Source: Candidatus Albibeggiatoa sp. nov. NOAA (lineage in GTDB: Bacteria; Pseudomonadota; Gammaproteobacteria; Beggiatoales; Beggiatoaceae). From it: a DNA stretch of 64,000 bases. The stretch spans positions 1 through 64,000 of the forward strand of contig JAOXRS010000175.1 of assembly GCA_025800385.1 (NCBI GenBank). The letters run 5' to 3'. The translations under genes were made by a program, and so were the position numbers. The notes beneath the pieces are model-generated. The model was not told where the DNA came from. It ran no database searches and saw nothing but the letters and a program-made list of their open reading frames with translations. Shown piece by piece: positions 36,666 to 46,049 of the stretch (positions within the stretch are counted from its first letter, which is position 1; each line of letters begins with the position of its first letter).

Positions 36666-36675
36666 TTGCGTTGCG

Positions 36676-36713
36676 TTCTGTGTCAGCTGAGACTTCCACT
36701 TTTTGACACAGAA
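36676..36713. terminator. Bidirectional terminator between bioC and glycerate kinase
   Basis: TTCTGTGTCA (36676-36685) and TGACACAGAA (36704-36713) are perfect reverse complements. They lie between convergent stops at 36665 and 36723. Confidence 0.8.
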
Positions 36714-36722
36714 TACAAAATA

Positions 36723-37964
36723 TTAAACGCGCCAAGCCAAAATCAAATCCATTACATTTGTCCCCGTTTCACCTGTATCAATTAAATCTCCCGTTACATC
36801 TAAAAAGCTGCCTGTATCGGCTGTTTGTAAATACTCATCTGCTTCCAAACCCTGCGTTTTTCCTCTATTAATCGTATCTCCATCAACCAATGCGCCTGCC
36901 ACAAGATGACTACCATCATTACCATCGGTGCTGCCTGCTAAAACAAAATAGTGTTCGTTATCCACAATCTGTTGTGCAATGGTTAAAGCTAAGGTTTGAC
37001 AGCGGCCACCTCTTCCTATTGTTTCAGGAAGCTGCACCGTTGTTTCACTTGACCAAATGTATAGCCCCGCATTTTGCTTTAACGTTTGCACAATCATATC
37101 AGCCGCTTCAAATACATCACCCACCAATAATTCATCAGCGCAATAAATGGGTTCAATCTCTAGTTTTTTAGCCATATCCAAAGCAGCTAAACGCCCAATA
37201 CGAGAACTGGCCACGATGTTATGTTCAATGTTTAATTGATGTGCTGGTGGAATTTGTTTAACAGTACAAGGCAATGCTAATTCAGTAAAAATATGTTGAA
37301 TCTGTGTTTGCTGGCTTGCATCCAAAGGCTTTGGCGTGACTAACAACCCAGAACCAATGATAGATAAATCATCGCTAGGCACATCAGAAATATACAAACC
37401 AAGCACTGTCTGTTGATGAGGGTGAAAATAATTTGCGAGTCGGCCACCTTTAATACAAGACAATTGTTGTCGAATCGCATTCATTTGCTGAATATCTAAG
37501 CCAGAACTTAACAAATATTGATTGACTCGTTGCAAATCCTGTAAAGATAAATCATCAGGCAAAACCTCTACTAAAGCCGATGCGCCACCTGAAATGAGGC
37601 AAATTACTGGTGTTGTTTGAGGTAAATTTTGCAGAAAGGTGATTAACTGCTGTCCTGCATCAATGCTTTGCTGGTCTGGTACGGGATGATTAGATTCTAA
37701 ACAAATAATCTTTGATTTTGTAAATGCTTGATTGGGTGTCAATAATCCCTGTTTTGTAATCAATAAACCTTGTTGCACTTGCTCACCCAAAACATCCAAC
37801 GCTCCCAACATCATTGCAGGCGCAGCTTTACCAATAGCAATAATAGCAGGTGGTTGGTCAAAAGCTTGATGCTGACGTAAATAGCGTGCAACAGATTCTC
37901 GTCCATGCACGGCTTTTAAAGCATGATGATAAATTTGTAATAATTGCTGACGGTGAATAGACAT
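36723..37964 (-). CDS. Glycerate 2-kinase (MOFRL family)
   Basis: Phosphorylates D-glycerate at position 2, linking glycerate or tartrate/glyoxylate metabolism to glycolysis. The protein has 413 residues. The family blocks are present: AIGKAAPAMMLGA, ESNHPVPDQQS, LISGGASALVEVLPD, RQQLSCIKGGRLA, LYISDVPSDDLSIIGSG, the C-terminal RGGRCQTLAL of the MOFRL domain, and STDGNDGS. It stands alone. The alternative name for the group is hydroxypyruvate reductase TtuD, an older misnomer. Confidence 0.9.
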   Translation of the reverse strand: MSIHRQQLLQIYHHALKAVHGRESVARYLRQHQAFDQPPAIIAIGKAAPAMMLGALDVLGEQVQQGLLITKQGLLTPNQAFTKSKIICLESNHPVPDQQSIDAGQQLITFLQNLPQTTPVICLISGGASALVEVLPDDLSLQDLQRVNQYLLSSGLDIQQMNAIRQQLSCIKGGRLANYFHPHQQTVLGLYISDVPSDDLSIIGSGLLVTPKPLDASQQTQIQHIFTELALPCTVKQIPPAHQLNIEHNIVASSRIGRLAALDMAKKLEIEPIYCADELLVGDVFEAADMIVQTLKQNAGLYIWSSETTVQLPETIGRGGRCQTLALTIAQQIVDNEHYFVLAGSTDGNDGSHLVAGALVDGDTINRGKTQGLEADEYLQTADTGSFLDVTGDLIDTGETGTNVMDLILAWRV

Positions 37965-38136
37965 ATTAAATGCGCTTTTTGTTAACCATATTCAGTATAT
38001 ATTAATATTTTTGGAGAAAAGAGATAATACTTTGTTTCATCTGAAAATATACGACTCTATTGTTAATGGAACACGCACTATAAAACATCGCAATAACAGC
38101 AAAGCTTGTATAATGAACTAACGCAAAAAAATATGG

Positions 38137-39132
38137 ATGCATAGCATGGATAAAACGATTTTAGTTGTTGGTGGTGCGGGTTATATCGGCTCTCATATGG
38201 TTAAAATGCTGCTGGCAAAAGGCTGCCAAGTGGTTGTTTTAGATAACTTATCAAATGGCTATCGTAATGCAGTTGTTGGAGGAGATTTTGTTTTTTGTGA
38301 TTTAGCTGATAAAGCCAATTTAGCACATATTTTCCAAGCGTATCAATTTGATGGTGTTATGCATTTTGCCTCTTTTATTCAAGTTGGTGAATCAGTGCAA
38401 AATCCCACAATTTATTATCAAAACAATGTCGCCAATACACTGAATTTGCTTGATACCATGGTTAAATATGAGGTGAAAAACTTTATTTTCTCTTCAACTG
38501 CAGCGATTTTCGGCGAACCACAAGCTGTACCATTAGATGAAACCCATCCCAAAAATCCAATTAACCCTTATGGTTTGTCCAAACTGATGGTTGAGCAAAT
38601 TCTACGTGATTATGAAGCGGCTTATGATTTGCGTTCAATCTGTTTGCGTTATTTCAATGCAGCAGGCGCAGACCCAGAAGGACAATTAGGGGAACGGCAT
38701 GTGCCTGAAACCCATTTGATCCCATTGGTACTACAAGCAGCCAGTCAACGCCGTGAACATATCACCATTTTTGGCCAAGACTACGATACACCAGATGGTA
38801 CATGTATTCGAGATTACATTCATATCAATGATTTATGTCAAGCACATTGGTTGGCATTGCAGCAACTTTGGGATGGCAGTCGATCAACAGCTTTCAATTT
38901 AGGTAATGGCGAAGGTTTTTCTGTGCGTGAAGTGATTGATGTGGCGAAAAAAGTGACAGGGAAAGATATTCCAATCATTGAAGGCCAACGGCGTGATGGT
39001 GATCCTGCGCGTTTAGTGGCTGATGCAAGTTTGGCGAAAAACACCTTGAATTGGAAACCACAATTTGCTGATTTAGAAACCATTATTACTCATGCATGGA
39101 CGTGGGAGCAGCAACATGGCATTAAGTGGTAA
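38137..39132 (+). CDS. galE: UDP-glucose 4-epimerase
   Basis: Interconverts UDP-glucose and UDP-galactose for envelope sugars. The protein has 331 residues (328 if the second ATG at 38146, MDKTILVV, is used; neither has a clear ribosome-binding site). The NAD-binding GGAGYIGSH lies at the N-terminus. SSTAAIFGEP supplies the catalytic Ser/Thr, followed by NPYGLSKLMVE with the YxxxK pair, then RYFNAAGADPEG and DTPDGTCIRDYIHINDL. All are GalE signatures. Confidence 0.93.
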   Translation: MHSMDKTILVVGGAGYIGSHMVKMLLAKGCQVVVLDNLSNGYRNAVVGGDFVFCDLADKANLAHIFQAYQFDGVMHFASFIQVGESVQNPTIYYQNNVANTLNLLDTMVKYEVKNFIFSSTAAIFGEPQAVPLDETHPKNPINPYGLSKLMVEQILRDYEAAYDLRSICLRYFNAAGADPEGQLGERHVPETHLIPLVLQAASQRREHITIFGQDYDTPDGTCIRDYIHINDLCQAHWLALQQLWDGSRSTAFNLGNGEGFSVREVIDVAKKVTGKDIPIIEGQRRDGDPARLVADASLAKNTLNWKPQFADLETIITHAWTWEQQHGIKW

Positions 39133-39145
39133 CTAGATACCAAGG

Positions 39146-39170
39146 CCTGATGAGGTCATGCTTTATCAGG
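39146..39170 (+). terminator. Possible terminator after galE
   Basis: CCTGAT (39146-39151) pairs with ATCAGG (39165-39170), extendable by a G-U pair. There is no strong T tract, so this is a weak call. Confidence 0.35.
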
Positions 39171-39318
39171 TCTATCACTACAATGCACCAAATCTCAATG
39201 AAGTCTATCTCTTAAATCTCAAACATTTTTGAAATCAAGGCTTGTCAATCTTGTATCACTTTAAAATAAAACGACTATAATATAAAAAATATCAATCCTT
39301 AATAAATATTTTTAAACT

Positions 39319-40068
39319 ATGACTCAATTTGTTAAACCACCTAAATCTTTATTGCGTTATGTTGGACGAGCAATTGCGGATTATAAAATGATTCGTGATG
39401 GTGATCGATTATTGTTGGGCTTATCAGGTGGTAAAGACTCATTGTCGTTATTGCATATTTTGCATCATTTCCAACGTCATGCACCCATCAAATTTGATTT
39501 AGGTGTGATTACCATTGACCCCATGATTGACGGATTTGATCCCAGTGGTTTAAAAGATTATGTGCCTAGTTTAGATTTGCCTTATTTTTTCCAATCGCAA
39601 CCGATTATGGAAGAGGCGAAACAGAATTTAAAAGGTGATTCTTTTTGCGCATACTGCTCACGGATGAAACGGGGCATTATGTACACTACCGCGCGTAAGG
39701 AAAATTATAATGTGTTGGTTTTAGCCCAGCATTTAGATGATTTGGCCGAAAGCTTTTTAATGTCAGCTTTTTTCAATGGCAAACTGCATACAATGAAAGC
39801 CCATTATTTAAATGATGCAGGCGATTTACGGATTATTCGTCCATTGGTATATATCCGAGAACGTCAGACCCATAGTTTTGCTCAAGATGCGAACTTGCCT
39901 GTTGTACCTGATAGCTGCCCCGCTTGTTTTACTATGCCAACTCAACGTGAACAGATGAAACAATTATTATTAGGCCAAGAAAAAAACCACAAGCATTTAT
40001 ATAAAACCTTATTAAACACTATGCGCCCGTTAATGGATGATGATGCTGTTTTAAAAGGTGATAATTAG
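39319..40068 (+). CDS. TtcA-family PP-loop ATPase (tRNA thiolation type)
   Basis: The protein has 249 residues. The PP-loop LSGGKDSLSLL is near residue 34. CAYCSRMKRG is near 112 and QHLDDLAESFLMSAFFNG near 137. RIIRPLVYIRERQT follows, then CPACFTMPTQREQMKQLL. The two CxxC pairs are those that hold the Fe-S cluster in TtcA, which makes 2-thiocytidine in tRNA. It is shorter than E. coli TtcA (311) and has QHLDD rather than GHHRDD, so it may be a paralogue with a different substrate. Its stop overlaps the convergent neighbour's stop by four bases. Confidence 0.8.
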   Translation: MTQFVKPPKSLLRYVGRAIADYKMIRDGDRLLLGLSGGKDSLSLLHILHHFQRHAPIKFDLGVITIDPMIDGFDPSGLKDYVPSLDLPYFFQSQPIMEEAKQNLKGDSFCAYCSRMKRGIMYTTARKENYNVLVLAQHLDDLAESFLMSAFFNGKLHTMKAHYLNDAGDLRIIRPLVYIRERQTHSFAQDANLPVVPDSCPACFTMPTQREQMKQLLLGQEKNHKHLYKTLLNTMRPLMDDDAVLKGDN

Positions 40069-41711
40069 TTGTTTTGTTGCTGAGATAAATGATAATAATG
40101 CTGTAGCTGCTGCTTAAGCTGTTGACCTTGTTGATTATTCGGATTAATTTTTATACCTTTTTCAGCAGCTTCTAGGGCAGCAGGAAAATCACCTAACTGT
40201 CCTTTTATCAAGGCAATTTTGAAATACACATCATCTAAGCCATGCTGGCGGCTTTTATCTATATTTTGCAAGATTTTTTGTAAATAGAATAATGCTTTGT
40301 GTAACTCACCTAACTGCAAGTAACTGTTCGCCAATCCATAATCACAGCGTATGCAATTTTCAGTTTGTTGTGCATTTTGCTGATAATAATGAATCGCTGC
40401 TTGGTATTGACCGTGCTCAGCATACGCCGTGGCTAACGAGTCTTGAATTTCAATATGATTGGGATAAGCTTGATTAGCCGCTTGCCACAAATGTAAATTA
40501 TCTTTCCAAACCGTCATTTGTTGTTGAGATAATTGAATAAAACCCACCATAATAAGAAATAAGCTGATTTTTGCTATAAATTGCCATTTTTCCGAACAGT
40601 GTATACAGCCTTTAATAATGCCAATACCAAGTAAGATATAAAATCCAACCATAGGCAAATATACAAATTTATCTGCACCCGCAAGCTCTGGGTTGAACGT
40701 GACGATATTGAGCATAGGAAATAAGCTGACTAGGAAAATCAACCATGTCACCCAAATTGCAGACTGCTTGTATTGTAAGTATAAATAGAACAGTAATCCT
40801 GTTAGTAAAGCCAATATGATAATGGGGTAAAAACTGGCATTTATAGAAAATGGGTAATAAGGGGATAAACCCAACGGAATAATAAACTTACCAAGATAAA
40901 ACAAAATCATTTCAGCTGCATTGAATATGCGGATATCCATACTAATCGTTGTTGTACTGATAATACGATCATCAAGTAAATGTGCATAAAATACCATTCC
41001 TGCCGTTAATATCGCAAAAAACCAAAAAGGCCATTTTTCGAAAATTGCAAGATAAAATAATTGCTTAATAGATTGAATTCGTTGCAATAAAAATATATCC
41101 AACATCAATAATACAATGGGAATCGTCATCGCTACAGGTTTAGTCGCAGCCGCAAGCGCAAAACTAATCACTGCCAACCAATAATATGTTTTTGCATTTG
41201 ACTGCGTGTAATGTAAATAGAACCAAACAGTTGCTAATATAAAAAATAAACTCAGTACATCTTTGCGTGACGCAATCCACATTACAGGCTCGACATGTTG
41301 CGGGTGAATCACGAATAGTATTGCTGCAATCCCCGCTGCTAAATATCGTTGTTTTTCGGAAAATGTTGCAATTGGTCTGATTTTTAGAATAAGTAGCGTT
41401 AGGAAGAAAATCCAAATACTATTGAATGCGTGCAAAACAATATTGCTGAGATGATAGGCAAACGGGTTTAAACCTGAAATTTGATAGTCGATTGCGTAAG
41501 AAAACCACAATATTGGTGCCCAGACAGCAGCATGAATGGCGGTTAACATCCAATATAAATTGTCTAAGCTAAATGATTGAATATGCGGATTTTGAACAAT
41601 ATAACTGCCTTCGTCCCATTGTACATAATCATAATATAACCCCTGCCAATACATGAGTAACGTTATTAAGCCAATGACACTGGCAAATAAGGTAAGCTGT
41701 AAGTTTTTCAT
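40065..41711 (-). CDS. TMTC-like membrane glycosyltransferase with TPRs
   Basis: The protein has 548 residues and about ten to twelve membrane segments. The N-terminal loop WDEGSYIVQNPHIQSF with an acidic pair, then FSYAIDYQISGLNPFAYHLSNIVLHA, is the pattern of dolichyl- or undecaprenyl-phosphate-sugar-dependent GT-C proteins like TMTC/PMT. Several VEPVMWIASRKDVLSLFF and ATKPVAMTIPIVLL stretches fit the DUF1736 type. The last 150 residues are TPRs (DSLATAYAEHGQYQAAIHYY, LANSYLQLGELHKALFYL). It follows kdsB by 33 bases, so it is probably cotranscribed. A role in protein or envelope glycosylation is inferred. Confidence 0.75.
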   Translation of the reverse strand: MKNLQLTLFASVIGLITLLMYWQGLYYDYVQWDEGSYIVQNPHIQSFSLDNLYWMLTAIHAAVWAPILWFSYAIDYQISGLNPFAYHLSNIVLHAFNSIWIFFLTLLILKIRPIATFSEKQRYLAAGIAAILFVIHPQHVEPVMWIASRKDVLSLFFILATVWFYLHYTQSNAKTYYWLAVISFALAAATKPVAMTIPIVLLMLDIFLLQRIQSIKQLFYLAIFEKWPFWFFAILTAGMVFYAHLLDDRIISTTTISMDIRIFNAAEMILFYLGKFIIPLGLSPYYPFSINASFYPIIILALLTGLLFYLYLQYKQSAIWVTWLIFLVSLFPMLNIVTFNPELAGADKFVYLPMVGFYILLGIGIIKGCIHCSEKWQFIAKISLFLIMVGFIQLSQQQMTVWKDNLHLWQAANQAYPNHIEIQDSLATAYAEHGQYQAAIHYYQQNAQQTENCIRCDYGLANSYLQLGELHKALFYLQKILQNIDKSRQHGLDDVYFKIALIKGQLGDFPAALEAAEKGIKINPNNQQGQQLKQQLQHYYHLSQQQNN

Positions 41712-41744
41712 GTATCTCTCAAGGGCTTTGTGGCAATGAGTTAT

Positions 41745-42500
41745 TTAGCTACGTTGTTGTTCAAAAATCGCTCTGACTCGGGCTAAGTCTTCAGGCGTAT
41801 CAACAGAAATATGTGAGTGTTCAGTTGGATAAGTATAAATGCCGAATCCTGCTTGTAAAAAGCGTAACTGTTCTAAGCGTTCAATATTTTCCAAGGGACT
41901 TTCAGGTATTTGCGCATAACTTTCTAAAACATGCCGTCTATAACCATACATACCTAAATGGCCAAGAAATTCCACTTTTTGCTGCCATTGCTCATTGTTT
42001 TCCGCATCACGCACATAGGGAATCGGGTTGCGAGAAAAATACATTGCATAACCATCATGCCGTACCACCATTTTCACCACATTCGGATTAAAAATATCTT
42101 CGGGTTTGATTTTACAAGCAGGGGTGACAATATCAGGCATTGGTTCAGTTGACTCAAATGCATCCACCATTTCATCAATCACTTGCGGCTCTAACAAAGG
42201 CTCATCACCTTGCACATTGATAATAATATCTGCATCCAACTTGTCCACAATCGACACAATGCGTTCTGTACCTGATTGACACGACTCATCTGTCATCCAT
42301 GCTTTGCCGCCCCAAGACTCCACCATCTCAGCAATTTCAGGCGTATCAGTTGCAACATGCACTTCTGCAATTTTCTTGGCTTGCAAGCAACGGTGATACA
42401 CATGCCAAATCATCGGGTGACCTTTAATATCAACCAGTGGTTTATTCGGCAAACGGGTTGAAGCGAGTCGGACGGGAATGACAGCAATGGATTTAGACAT
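41745..42500 (-). CDS. kdsB: 3-deoxy-manno-octulosonate cytidylyltransferase
   Basis: Activates Kdo as CMP-Kdo for lipopolysaccharide inner core. The protein has 251 residues. Signatures are IPVRLASTRLPNKPLVDIKGHPMI split by the usual turns, VATDTPEIAE, MTDESCQSGTERI and INVQGDEPLLEP, and the C-terminal EQLRFLQAGF and DTPEDLARVR. It shows that the organism makes LPS and so is Gram-negative. Confidence 0.95.
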   Translation of the reverse strand: MSKSIAVIPVRLASTRLPNKPLVDIKGHPMIWHVYHRCLQAKKIAEVHVATDTPEIAEMVESWGGKAWMTDESCQSGTERIVSIVDKLDADIIINVQGDEPLLEPQVIDEMVDAFESTEPMPDIVTPACKIKPEDIFNPNVVKMVVRHDGYAMYFSRNPIPYVRDAENNEQWQQKVEFLGHLGMYGYRRHVLESYAQIPESPLENIERLEQLRFLQAGFGIYTYPTEHSHISVDTPEDLARVRAIFEQQRS

Positions 42501-42535
42501 GAGCGTTCCTTATTCTTGTTTTTCTATTAATATTT

Positions 42536-43192
42536 TTAAGCGTTTTGCAACCAAGTAATTAAGTCTTCAGGCTGGTTTAAGAAACCTGTTGCACCCCATG
42601 TATCGGGTTGATCGTCATTGCTAAGATAACCAAATAAAGCAACAAAAGTTTGCATACCTGCTCGTTGACCTGCTTCAATATCACGCTTTGCATCACCAAT
42701 ATAAATACAATTTTCGGGTTTGGTGTCTGCTAATTTACACGCATGTAATATCGGTGCGGGATGGGGTTTACTCTCAGGCAAAGTATCACCACTGACATTG
42801 CATAGGCTACGGTTTGTTAATTGCAGTTTATCTAATAATGGATCAGTGAAATGCTGGTGTTTATTAGTCACAATACCCCAACCTTTATGATTTTGGTCGA
42901 TATATTGTAAAACTTGTTCCATACCTGCAAATAAAGCACTTTTATCCGCAATATGTTTGGCATACACATCTAACATCTGCTGATGCAAATCATCAAAATT
43001 GGGATAGTCTTCCGAACCCAAGGCAAAACGCAACATTGCGCGTGCACCGTGTGATACCGAAGGGCGAATTGCTTCCAAACCTATTATTGGCTTGCCTTGC
43101 TCTTGCAGTACCACATTCATGGCATGAGCTAAGTCAGGCAATGTGTCAACCAATGTGCCATCTAAATCAAATAAAACCGTTTCTATTTTCAT
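42536..43192 (-). CDS. gph: Phosphoglycolate phosphatase
   Basis: HAD-family hydrolase that removes phosphate from 2-phosphoglycolate. The chosen start is the ATG at 43192 (MKIETVLFDLDGTLVDT), 218 residues; the start at 43243 adds 17 residues that overlap ubiG. The DxDxT motif FDLDGTLVD is at the N-terminus, VTNKHQHFTDPLL supplies the Thr/Ser and Lys region, and YIGDAKRDIEAGQRAGM carries the last acidic pair. The ATG overlaps the ubiG stop as ATGA, giving the familiar ubiG-gph pair. Confidence 0.93.
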   Translation of the reverse strand: MKIETVLFDLDGTLVDTLPDLAHAMNVVLQEQGKPIIGLEAIRPSVSHGARAMLRFALGSEDYPNFDDLHQQMLDVYAKHIADKSALFAGMEQVLQYIDQNHKGWGIVTNKHQHFTDPLLDKLQLTNRSLCNVSGDTLPESKPHPAPILHACKLADTKPENCIYIGDAKRDIEAGQRAGMQTFVALFGYLSNDDQPDTWGATGFLNQPEDLITWLQNA

Positions 43193-43899
43193 TCTGGTTG
43201 GGTATGGGCTAAATAGTTGACGGAAACATCTGAACCTAACCAATAGTTTTTGCTAAAAGGGTTATAGCTCATGCCTGTAAAATTACGTACTTCTAAGCCT
43301 GCTCGACGCGCCCAACTGGATAATTCAGCAGGTTGAATAAAACGTGCATAATCGTGTGTGCCACGCGGCAATAAGTTCAATACATACTCTGCACCGATGA
43401 TAGCAAATAGGTAGGATTTCGGATTACGGTTTAAGGTTGAGAAAAAGACGTGACCATCTGGTTTTACTAATTCTTTACAAGATTGAATCACCGAATATGG
43501 TTCGGGTACATGTTCCAACATTTCCATACACACCACTACATCAAATTCACCTGCATGTTGTTTGGCAAAATCTTCTGCTGCAATTTGTTGATAATCAACT
43601 TGTAAATCGGATTCAAATAAGTGTAATTTTGCTACGCTTAAAGCGGCTTCACTCATGTCGATGCCAGAGACTTCCGCGCCTTTCGCTGCCAAGCTTTCGG
43701 ATAAAATACCGCCGCCACAGCCGACATCCAGCACTTTTTTACCTGCTAAGCTGCCAACTTTTTGTTCAATATAATCCAAACGCAATGGGTTAATGTCATG
43801 TAAGGGTTTAAATTCACTTTGAGCATCCCACCAACGCGCGGCTAATGCAGAAAATTTGGCAATTTCTCGTTCATCGATATTTTGATTAACTTGACTCAT
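43189..43899 (-). CDS. ubiG: Ubiquinone biosynthesis O-methyltransferase UbiG
   Basis: Carries out both O-methylations of ubiquinone synthesis. The chosen start is the ATG at 43899 (MSQVNQNIDEREIAKFSALAARWWD), 236 residues and family-typical; an ORF extension to 44022 has no family match. The SAM motif VLDVGCGGGILSESLA is near 60. VVCMEMLEHVPEP follows, and GTHDYARFIQPAELSSWARRAGL is near 180. It is likely the first gene of ubiG-gph-kdsB-TMTC on the minus strand. Confidence 0.93.
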   Translation of the reverse strand: MSQVNQNIDEREIAKFSALAARWWDAQSEFKPLHDINPLRLDYIEQKVGSLAGKKVLDVGCGGGILSESLAAKGAEVSGIDMSEAALSVAKLHLFESDLQVDYQQIAAEDFAKQHAGEFDVVVCMEMLEHVPEPYSVIQSCKELVKPDGHVFFSTLNRNPKSYLFAIIGAEYVLNLLPRGTHDYARFIQPAELSSWARRAGLEVRNFTGMSYNPFSKNYWLGSDVSVNYLAHTQPE

Positions 43900-44131
43900 A
43901 ATCGTTTCCAGCACCTGAATATACAGCTTGCAACGGTTTGCAATAGGGGTCTTGTATAACACATCTTGGCTTGGTTTGATAGGGTTAGCTAACAAATGCA
44001 GGCAAAGGGTTTTTACCATCAAAATATGTGGCTGAAAAACAGTAGCTCAAGCATAAAATAACACTTTACTGTCACAGCCTAAAAATATAAGCTTATGTAA
44101 TCTCAAGCAAAGCTACTCAAGTAGGTGCGGT

Positions 44132-46012
44132 ATGCGTAAAATATTAACACTTTTATTTATTTGCATATGTCAGCCAGTTTTTGCAAATAACCTGAACGAT
44201 TCGACAAAGTTATTCGACTGGGCAGAATCAAACTATCCGCAATATTTCAGCCCTGCCAAGCAGCCGACCACACCAATCAGTGGCCTGTTAGCCCGTTATT
44301 ATCCTGATACACAAAATTATCTAGCCACGTCACACGATTATGATGTGTATGCCTATAGTTCAAGCACAGGCGGTTTGTTGTCACTTGGCAAAATGAGCAA
44401 TTACGTCACCGTATCAGAGCAAGCTTATATCAATGGGCAAATTTATACAGTCAATGAAAGCCAGCCATGGGTAGAAGCAATGTTGATTCGAGAAGGCAAA
44501 ATCATTGCGATTGGTGATAACCAGGTGATTCAAGTACAGGTCAGTGACAATACGGAAACAATTGATTTAGACAATGCGATGGTGTTACCGGGGTTACATG
44601 ATGTGCATTTACACCCATTGGAAGCGGGATCAAAAAGTTTTCAATTTACACTAGATACCGAGGAAACCAATCCAAACAATTATATTTTTGATATAGAAAC
44701 AGCACTTGTGCAAAATCCCGATTCAACTTGGTTATTAGGCTGGGGTTTTGAACTGCATACATTATTAGATGGTGTTGATCGAGAGCCAATTAAAATCTTG
44801 GATGAATTATCGAGCACCAGACCTATTGCGATTATGGAACAAACTTCTCATGCGATGTGGGTGAATTCGAAGGCGTTGGCAGTAGCGAACATTGATGTAA
44901 ATTCTCCCAATCCTGTTGGTGGTGTAATTATGAAAGGAGAAGACGGCCAACCAAATGGCTTATTGATTGATAACGCAGGTAATTTGATTGTTGATTTAAT
45001 TGTGGCTTCGATTCCAGACAGTGAGCAAAATGATTATGAAGGTTTAATCAATGTTGCACTGCCCACTTTAGCTGAAAATGGTATTACTTCGGTTTGTGAT
45101 GCCAGAACTTACTGGAAACGTAATCATCATTTAACTTGGCAACGAGTTGAAAATGAAAATAAATTGACTGTTCGGGCAAATTTAGGATTGTGGTTATATC
45201 CAACGGAAGATGATGCAACCCAAATCGCCAAGCTGAAATCTCTTTATGCTAATGATCCTCGACGTTTGTTAAAAATCAACCAAATCAAACTCTATGCGGA
45301 TGGTGTGGTGTTAAATACAACCGCCGCCATGCAAACCGATTATTTAATTAATCTGCTCGATATTGAACCCAATAACGGCGTAAATTATGTGTCTCAGAAT
45401 CGTATTGCAAAATATATCGCAGAGTTAGAGCCTACTGGTTTTGATTTTCATATTCATACCATTGGTAATCGTGGTGTGAACGAGGCGTTAAATGCGATTG
45501 AGCAAAGTGGTTCAGCAAAAGGTAGACATCGTTTAACCCATGTTGAGTACGTAAATCCAGCAGATTATGTGCGCTTTAAGCAATTAAATGCCACAGCTGA
45601 TGCACAAGTTGCGGGTAATTTTGCCCAGCCTTCACATTGGCATGAGAGTGATAGTTTAATTGGTGCAGAGCTGAATCAAGCAGTGATTCCGATTAAAAGT
45701 TTGCTTGAAGCTGGCGCAAGAGTGGTGCTCAGCAGTGATTGGGATGTCAGTGATGTCAATCCATTTATTGGTATACAAAACGCAGTAACACGCGACCCGC
45801 AGGCCATTAGCCTATCAGAGGCAATCAAAGCGTATACAATCAATGCAGCTTATGTGATGCGACAAGAACATTTAGTGGGTTCGTTAGAAGTAGGGAAAGA
45901 GGCTGATTTTATTATCATCGATCGAAATATATTCAATATCCCACAAAATCAAATTAATCAAACCCAAGTATTAGAAACTTATTTAAAAGGTGATTTGGTT
46001 TATCCTAAGTAA
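44132..46012 (+). CDS. Secreted amidohydrolase, YtcJ-like
   Basis: The protein has 626 residues with a signal peptide of about 18 residues. A 70-residue N-terminal extension follows (LFDWAESNYPQYFSP...LLARYYPDTQNYLATSHDYDVYAYSS), a module I associate with secreted proteins of filamentous sulfur bacteria. From about 100 on it is an amidohydrolase-family-3 protein: GLHDVHLHPLEAG with the HxH metal pair, TSHAMWVNSKALAVANID, FDFHIHTIGNRGVNEALN, LSSDWDVSDVNPF, ITRDPQAISLSEAI-like and GSLEVGKEADFIIID. The substrate is unknown. Confidence 0.88.
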   Translation: MRKILTLLFICICQPVFANNLNDSTKLFDWAESNYPQYFSPAKQPTTPISGLLARYYPDTQNYLATSHDYDVYAYSSSTGGLLSLGKMSNYVTVSEQAYINGQIYTVNESQPWVEAMLIREGKIIAIGDNQVIQVQVSDNTETIDLDNAMVLPGLHDVHLHPLEAGSKSFQFTLDTEETNPNNYIFDIETALVQNPDSTWLLGWGFELHTLLDGVDREPIKILDELSSTRPIAIMEQTSHAMWVNSKALAVANIDVNSPNPVGGVIMKGEDGQPNGLLIDNAGNLIVDLIVASIPDSEQNDYEGLINVALPTLAENGITSVCDARTYWKRNHHLTWQRVENENKLTVRANLGLWLYPTEDDATQIAKLKSLYANDPRRLLKINQIKLYADGVVLNTTAAMQTDYLINLLDIEPNNGVNYVSQNRIAKYIAELEPTGFDFHIHTIGNRGVNEALNAIEQSGSAKGRHRLTHVEYVNPADYVRFKQLNATADAQVAGNFAQPSHWHESDSLIGAELNQAVIPIKSLLEAGARVVLSSDWDVSDVNPFIGIQNAVTRDPQAISLSEAIKAYTINAAYVMRQEHLVGSLEVGKEADFIIIDRNIFNIPQNQINQTQVLETYLKGDLVYPK

Positions 46013-46049
46013 TCATGTAAAGCTTGGTGAGGAAGAAGGATCAATAAAA

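Noticed and set aside
43190..44022. Longer starts for ubiG (44022) and gph (43243)
   Set aside because: The extra N-terminal residues have no family match, and the ATGA overlap and typical N-termini favour the internal starts.
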